A stretch of DNA of 64,000 bases from Tetrapyrgos nigripes (lineage: Eukaryota; Basidiomycota; Agaricomycetes; Agaricales; Campanellaceae): positions 248,001 to 312,000 of the forward strand of contig JAACJM010000053.1 in NCBI GenBank assembly GCA_013368315.1. The letters are read 5' to 3'. A model generated the notes under the pieces. It was given only the letters and a program-made list of their open reading frames with translations. It had not been told where the DNA came from and did not search any database. Position 1 is the stretch's first letter. Every line of letters begins with the position of its first letter. This document shows positions 57,594-64,000 of the stretch, piece after piece. Position numbers and translations under genes: made by a program.

Positions 57594-58939
57594 CTACCGG
57601 CGTTCTACCAGCTCGTAACCGCTTTGCGCATGCGCATTCCTTCTATATAGCCGTCCATCTAAATACAAATACGCATATGCATCATGAGCACATAAGTATC
57701 ATTCGGTAAAAATGTAAAATGTAGAAAGAGGAAAGACATACGCAATTTAATCGTCTCCAAACTCGGACACGCCTCGATGAGTTTTTGCAACTCTGGGGAA
57801 AGATTCCGATGTGCCCCTTTCACACTTCTGAAAGACACATCGTTGATGAAGAAACTTTTCAGATGTGTAAGACGGCGCAGGGCAGAGACGTCTAGGGGTA
57901 CGACGTTCGGATCAGGTAATGGCTAGCAAAGATTTAGTTAGGAAAACATGGAACATGATCACCATTGAACGGGACACTCACAGGCACTCCGAGCATTACG
58001 AGATGATTTAATGAGGCTGAAATGTACTGGAACGACAAAGACGTAACGTTCTTCGGTACATGCTGTAGCGCGAGATTGACAATTGGACTGCGAGGGTTGA
58101 CGATGAGCTCCACCGATAAGCTCCTAACATCCAAACGTTGCAGACGTTTGAGATCTGCTTCAACGTCTTCGTCCGTGCTGAGTCCAAAATCGATGACGAT
58201 AGATTGCAGTGCAATAACAGTAGGAAAAATGAGATTGAGGATCTCCAATGGGCCACTGTATGATCGTAACTGAGGAAGTTTTATGGTTTCCGTGAATCCG
58301 GAAAGGAATGGCCGGTACAGAAAGAAATTTCGACTAGGGACGGAAATGGATAATTGAGTGAGGCTTGGATGCCTCTGGAGGAAGCGAAGGAGAGAAGTAT
58401 GATCAAAGGTGGGGATCAGCGTAACGGCGAGTCGAGAAAGATTCGGAAAGGATAGCAGTTCAAAAGGGTCTCCCATAAGGAGATGAGAGAAGAATTCATG
58501 TTCGATGTGTAACTGGAGCTCATGAACGTGGCGCATAGCACCTAGCATGTTGATCAAAACGTTTGGCATTGGGTGCGTTTGCCAGTCACTACATTCATAA
58601 AAAATGTAATTAGTCAGAAAGTCATCGAAATAGTGAACCGATTGCGCACAGTCCGTGACGAATGAGTACTTCGAAACGCCGGACCTGAGTGGCAAGCTCG
58701 TTTCCCCCCGGAGAGAATAGCGTGCGGTGGAGTTTTGATATTGCGGTAAAGGTGGTGAGCCATATAGACCGGTACAGCAACGTGCGTCCCAGTTGGTAGA
58801 AGAGCTTGCATGAAAGAAGGAGCATTGCGTGTTCCTTCGCTGGAGAAACCTTCATGACCTCCATTAGAACCTCGTTTGGAAGGATGTGTATTATAGGACG
58901 AGGCTTCTTCCCCGCCTTTGTACGCCGTTTTCGAGACAT
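57594..58939 (-). CDS. F-box-like leucine-rich protein, possibly frameshifted
   Basis: From ATG 58939 (MSRKRRTKAGKKPRPIIHIL) an F-box-like motif follows: LPNEVLMEVMKV ... MLLLSCKLFYQLGRTLLYRS. After LATQVRRFEV the frame changes near 58660 without a good intron, continuing in the next frame with KYSFVTDCAQSVHYFDDFLT and a long Leu-rich region (HVHELQLHIEHEF, LSFPNLSRLAVTLIPTFDHT, LTQLSISVPSRNF, IFPTVIALQSIVIDFGL, LDVRSLSVELIVN). Short introns then lead to PLDVSALRRLTHLKSFFIND and the end YELVERR-stop at 57594. F-box proteins recruit substrates to SCF ubiquitin ligases; mushrooms have hundreds of such uncharacterised copies. The break near 58660 means it may be a pseudogene, or I missed an unusual intron. 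Confidence 0.6.
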
Positions 58940-59355
58940 GAAGAGATGGGAGTGTCGGGGTAGATGCTGGGTAGATGATGGTTCGAGAAAAAGGAGGATT
59001 CTTATCTCGTGATATCTCAACATCTCAATTCACGTGGATGACGCGGTCATGTCTAGAATTTGAAAGACGCGTGAACGCATGAACAATCGCGTCCAGCGCC
59101 AGTACATACCATTCGCTATGCTTCAGGTTGATCAATACAGTATAGAATACAATGGATGAAGGACTCCATCGTTGCCAGACACGCTTTGAAATGGCAGAAA
59201 CTCGAAGAGATAGGACGAGTGTACGAGACTTGAAAGAGTAGCGTAGATATTGATTTTCATTAGAGGAGAAGAATGACGTCTTGGAGTTGACAGTCATTCT
59301 GCTCTCAAAGGATGATCTTTCCTTCTCCATAAAAGGTACCCTATAGTACCCTCTC
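58940..59355. other. Intergenic DNA between two minus-strand genes
   Basis: The F-box-like ORF could extend to an upstream ATG at 59023. The rest shows nothing supported. Confidence 0.4.
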
Positions 59356-62300
59356 CTACTCTTTTTTATCATCCTCATCTTTCTCCAACACAACCCACCG
59401 ACTACAACTCACTCCCCTCCACCCGGGTACAATCACAATCGTCTGCGTATCATCAAGCACCATCCCAGGACCCTTTACGACCTCTCCGATTTCCAAATCC
59501 TCTAATCGATAGACAGGTGTATCGGGTACACGTCCTATGATGTCAAAGTAGACTGGATGGGTTAGGGCGACTTTTGCTTTGGAGACGGGTCGAAGAGACT
59601 TTGCAGAAGCGAGACGATCGAGCTCGGTGTAGACGGAATCACCTAGTGTGTCGAATGTTTTGCCTATACCACGGACCTATATATGTAGACGCAACGCACC
59701 ATGCGCTCAAGAAGTAAGCAAGTAAAAAGGGAAAAGAAACAGAAATGCAGCACGCACCTTGATATCATCAACCACAACTGTCTTGCCCTCCAACAAAAAC
59801 CCAAACTCGTTCTTATACGTCCTCCTAAACGCTTTCATAAAATCCTCCCCAGCTTCAGTTTTCTCACCCTCCTCAACAACAACCATCAAACTCGTATCCG
59901 TCCCCTCAAACCTCATATTAAGCATCCTCTCCGTCGTCACTTTCTTTCCCTCGAATCCTTGTTTCGCTAATTCCTCCGTAACGTCTTTTTCAAGTTTGTC
60001 GAGACGCGAGATAATCTTGGGATAGGTAGAGGAGTTGTAAAAGAGGGAAGAGGGTTCTTGTTTTTCAAATGCGCTGGAGGTGGTATCGTATCATCGTATT
60101 GTTAGTGTCGTAGGGCATGTATATTATTAGTACATTTTCGTAGGTAGGTAGAAAACTCACCGATCAGCCAAAGCCAACCCATACGCACTCAAAATCGAGC
60201 TATACCTGTGTATCAAGATCAACCTTATCCCCAACAGCTCGGCGATTTCACAGGCGTGTTGGCCACCTGCACCTCCGAAGGAAGCCAAACTAGTGAGGGA
60301 CACGGAAGTTGAAGGGAAGGTGAAGAACCGCAACATTAATAAGAGTTATTAAAGACGCAGAAAGGTGGGGTGTTACTCACACATGCTTACCCGTCGCATG
60401 CCCCCTCGCCTCCGTCAACGCTCTAATCGGCCGAGCCATCGTCTCGTTTGCGACTTTGATAAACCCGTATACGACTTGGTCAAAGGTCCATTCTTTATCT
60501 TGATTTTGATTAGACTTGGGGGTGGAAGAAGGTTTTTTATACTCCTCATTAACCCTCTTAACAACCCCCTCAAATGCCTTCCGACTAGCCTCCTCATCCA
60601 ACGGCTCTTTCTCCGATTTCCCGAAAATCTTGGGGAAGAAGTCTGGGATAAGTCGACCGAGGAGGAGGTTGGCATCTGTGAGGGCTAAGGGGCCGCCTTT
60701 CCTATATTTGGTGTTGGAGTTCGTGATATAGTGTCAGCTCTAGGTATCATGAAGGGAAAGGAGAAAGAGGGGACGGAAGGAAAACGGACGACGGTGACGG
60801 TGACGCGTACGAAAAAATAGATAAAAAAGATAAAAAAAGACACACCTATAACAAGCCGGTCCAGGCTCTGCACCTGCACTCTCTGGTCCAGCCCTAAACA
60901 ACCCATTCACAAATGTCAAACATGACCCACCCCCCGCAGCAACGGTATTAATATCCATCTGCGGAGACTGAATCGTCACCCCAGCCGTCGTCGTCTCATA
61001 TACCAACTCATATCTCCCTGCGTAGCGTGATACGTCTGTGGAGGTGCCTCCTACGTCGAGTCTACCCAACCACACAGGATTTGTTAGCATCACCACAACT
61101 TGGATAGAATAACAATAAGGATAACTCACCCAATAATCGCCCTCCCCTCCTTTTCATCCCAACTCGTCAACGCATACCCCACCACCCCACCCGCGGGCCC
61201 ACTCAATATACTCTTCAATCCTGAAAACCTCTCCGCATCCACCAATCCACCATCCGAAGCCATAAACTCCACCCTAGGTATTTTGACCCTTCCATCTCTA
61301 AGCTGTTGATCAAAACCCCCAAAAAACCCATCCAAATACCTCCTTAATATAGGCGTCAAATACGCATCAGCAGTAGCTGACACCCCCCTCGTAACCATCT
61401 TAATCATCGGTATAAGCTGCGCTGATTCGGATACATGTTCAAAGCCAATTTGACGGGCCAGAGAGCCGACGAGCTGTTCGTGGTGTGGGTAGGTGTAAGA
61501 GTGGGCAAAGATGATGGCGAGGGAGCGGTAGCCTGAGGTATAGAGCTGTTGGAGGGTTGTTTTTATGGATTCTGTGTCTGGAAGAGGAATAGGCGTCAGT
61601 ATAGTATGACGCAGGTGATGAGGAGGGATCACTCGCCAGGCTTCCTAATAACCCTCACCGCCTCCCCGCTTATTCCCCTCACCACCTCCCCCGGTCCCTC
61701 CCCATAATGCCCCTCAACGCCATCCCATCCATTGCCCGTGTATCCCTTGTCCACTTTACCCTCCTCATCAAAAATAACCCGATGCTCCTCTGCCCTGGGA
61801 TCACTTGTATACCCCACAAGTGTTACCCTCTCATCGATCTCTACAACTGTATCGTACAAAACTGCTGGACGACGAATGTTGAGGTCGAATATTCTAGGTC
61901 GAGATTGGTTGTTGATAAGTAAAAGGTCTTTAAACCCTTTCGTGATGAGTAAAGCGTGTTTGGTGCCTTTGCGCTCGAGGAGGGCGTTGGTCGCTACAGT
62001 TGTTGAGAGGCGGATGTACTCTGGATGATACTTGTGGGCAAATGAATTGATAGAAAGCAGGAAGAGCACGCACCAAGTTTATCCGTTTTAAGAACCTGAC
62101 CTCTAGGAATCTTCTCTCCAGTAACGCTCTCGAGCACACGTCGGATGCCTTCGATTGGTGCGTCTTTGTAGTTGGCTGGGTCTTGGGAGACTACACCAGT
62201 CCTTAGACTTGTATAGAGAACGTAGAGCAATGGACACATACGGAGCTTGACCACCATTTCCTTTCTCTCACCATCTGGATTCTCCGGGTCGGGGTATGAG

Positions 62301-62415
62301 CTACAAGACAGTAAGATAGATAGATATGTAAGTAGCTGGTCCCGGGTTCTTTACTTACGCGTGTACATCACAAAACGTCCCTCCTCTATCTGCACAGATA
62401 CGGATGGAGTGATCT
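59356..62415 (-). pseudogene. 5-oxoprolinase, HyuA half only; start codon missing
   Basis: About 790 codons in roughly ten exons. The N-terminal motif IRICADRGGTFCDVHA is followed by [158 protein letters not shown] and [17 protein letters not shown]. The last exon, HPVYFDIIGRVPDTPVYRLE to VVLEKDEDDKKE, ends at TAG 59356. The family hydrolyses 5-oxo-L-proline to glutamate with ATP (glutathione cycle) and normally has a HyuA and a HyuB half, about 1290 residues. Here HyuB is absent, and upstream of IRICADRGG the frame reaches a TAG after four codons with no ATG. The rest has no stop, so loss at both ends is recent or the start lies in an undetected exon. Confidence 0.8.
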
Positions 62416-62816
62416 GGGATCTACTGCAAATTGGTACCGATATCGATGAGAATAAGAACAAGATTACCTTGCCTGAGGAAGTCATACCAAGATGGACGTC
62501 GAAGGTCAAGGCAAATGATGATTATAAAGCAAAGTTACATCATGTCAGCTGAGGACATATCGGACGGATCATGAGGCTAACTTAGGCTAACTGAACCAAG
62601 GCATAAGATGTTGAGAGCCATACATCGATAAGGGGCAGCAACTTGTCTTTAATAAAATGTAGGCGGTATATAGAGCACCTTTACTTTGTAGCTGTGGGCA
62701 GAATACTGCTACAAAAGAAAGATAAGCCCGGTAATTGTGCGAATGGTGGCTGTGCATTCGTTTCTATGAGGAGCCTTTTTTTATTCGAGCTACTCACGAA
62801 CATTTGCTATTCCAGC
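62416..62816. other. Junction region; a plus-strand exon-like ORF
   Basis: A plus-strand frame reads GVIWDLLQIGTDIDENKNKI to HHVS-stop at 62552 and overlaps the broken 5' end of the 5-oxoprolinase. It looks protein-like but has no recognised domain, so I do not call a gene. Confidence 0.3.
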
Positions 62817-63120
62817 GAGGCCCTGCCTGCGGATATGACCATCGCAGAAACTGGATACGCGTATGATGATATCAACGTCCTCCAGAAAACCATCCATGAC
62901 AACATCGCACCCTTCTGAGGGACGGCTCCTCCCCCTTATGGAGCGATGTATCTCAACGAAGCTGATATCCTCGAGAAGGAATGGCAAGCTGCCCAGTGGG
63001 GTGATCAGTATGCTCGTCTGCTGAAGATTAAGAGACGGATTGATCCAAACGATTTGTTGATTATCCGCATGGGTGTCAATTCGGAAGTGTGGGACGAGGA
63101 GATTATTTGCAAAACTATTG
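62817..63120 (+). pseudogene. C-terminal fragment of a FAD-linked oxidase (BBE region)
   Basis: One frame reads LPADMTIAETGYAYDDINVL, then an in-frame TGA at 62916-62918, then GAMYLNEADILEKEWQAAQW and GDQYARLLKIKRRIDPNDLL, ending near WDEEIICKT. This is the berberine-bridge (BBE) end of FAD-linked oxidases, which normally follows an N-terminal FAD-binding_4 domain of about 200 residues. That domain is not found in the window. The fragment carries one stop and no start. Confidence 0.65.
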
Positions 63121-64000
63121 TAACCAGCCTGACGGTACTTGTGGTGGTACTGATTCTTATGATTATTTTCCTTAGTTCTTATTTAAAACTCGTGACTCGA
63201 CAAGTGTTTCGCTGATATTTCTGGCTAGAGAGAACTCGACACTCCGTCATCAGTGTGCTGGACCACAGCACCTTATACGCCCGCTCACGCTTCATCGCGG
63301 CCTGCCCTTTCGCCATGTATGCAGGTACTTATGGGTTGTAGATTTATTGGGATCCGGGATCTTTTCCTCTGTTTTCTTTGTGAAGCAGAACGCCCCTAAA
63401 CACGTTGAGGAATCTGAAATTGTCACCTCTACTTCTACTTATCCCTCGATGTCTATTGGGCAGGGCTCTCACTTTGCATGGCCGTGTATCTCAAAATCAC
63501 CTTGTGTGATTGTCCGCTAATCGTTGGCAGATCGGATTACATGAAGTTCACCGTACTTGCAATTAATTCTATGATCTTGACCTTGGTTCTTGTTCACCCA
63601 ATTATATTTCTATCGCTCCCGGAACTTAATGAAAGCAGGGAGGGGCAGGGGCTCGGGGGAGAAGTGGTAGATATCAACAGAGTACTAGAAGGATAGAAGA
63701 TGGAAGAAGAGTGCTAGAAGTTGACAAAGTACTAGATCAATAAGCTCAGAATGTACTGTTCCCCGAAATGCTACATCATTAAAAGTTTAAAACCAATGTC
63801 AAATCATATAAGTAGCACCTTAGCATACCCAACAATAAAAAGGCTACCAGATGAGATGCTTGTGATTTGATCTGATAAACAACTGTTCTTTCTGACCAAT
63901 GAAGGTATGATGAGGTATGGCCAGATATTCCTAATCTATTCAGATCAAGTCCTGCCTTCAAGGTGGAGGCATATCAACTGAGGTAGAGAGTATCAGGGAT
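63121..64000. other. No gene seen
   Basis: Short ORFs only (for example 63478-63696). Purine-rich short repeats (AGAGTACTAGAAG, AGAGTGCTAGAAG) occur near 63680-63735. Confidence 0.45.

Noticed and set aside
62391..62552. Plus-strand exon-like ORF ending HHVS
   Set aside because: It overlaps the conserved 5-oxoprolinase N-terminal motif on the other strand and has no domain; only a weak candidate.

Overview
The window looks like a TE-rich stretch of a filamentous basidiomycete genome, most likely an Agaricomycete. The reasons are many 45-70 nt GT-AG (and a few GC-AG) introns, Plavaka-type transposases, a DUF6532-like protein, and several protein families I know mainly from mushroom genomes. 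There is no bacterial-type operon, CRISPR array, rRNA or convincing tRNA gene. All annotation was done by eye from translations; no database search was run.

Layout. 0-4 kb: a decayed Plavaka (CACTA-like) transposase with an acidic ORF running the other way at the left edge. 5.5-12.7 kb: a 1.5 kb segmental duplication carrying the 3' half of a multi-pass membrane protein gene. The second copy reaches the full-length gene but has an in-frame TAG, and a 1.2 kb TIR element sits inside it. Tandem repeats and the 3' end of a probable Ty3/gypsy element lie between the copies. 13-15.4 kb: small poorly known ORFs. 15.4-18.6 kb: a degenerate coding tandem repeat split by a solo LTR and by a second insertion. 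21.9-23.3 kb: an intact seven-TM protein gene. 23.4-30.3 kb: a nearly complete Ty1/copia element (284 bp LTRs, TSD CAAAC) inserted in an older dispersed repeat.

31.3-35.8 kb: a three-exon gene for a 1387-residue, largely disordered protein. 37.7-39.3 kb: a Cys-rich secreted ectodomain with one TM segment. 39.4-40.3 kb: a tRNA-like SINE fragment and a roughly 570 bp fold-back. 42.8-49.1 kb: a second Plavaka element, head to head with a DUF6532-like gene and cut by a solo LTR (TSD TCAAG). 50.9-52.5 kb: another single-TM surface protein. 54.5-56.7 kb: an internally deleted pogo-like DDE transposase. 57.6-58.9 kb: an F-box-like gene, possibly frameshifted. 59.4-62.4 kb: the HyuA half of a 5-oxoprolinase without its start codon or HyuB half. 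62.8-63.1 kb: the last piece of a FAD-linked oxidase.

Few genes here obviously work together. The host genes with the most intact structure are the 21.9 kb seven-TM gene, the 31.3 kb disordered-protein gene, and the two surface-protein genes at 37.7 and 50.9 kb. The rest is a record of duplication, insertion and decay: several transposon and repeat frames are broken by stops of the type expected from C-to-T change (CGA to TGA).
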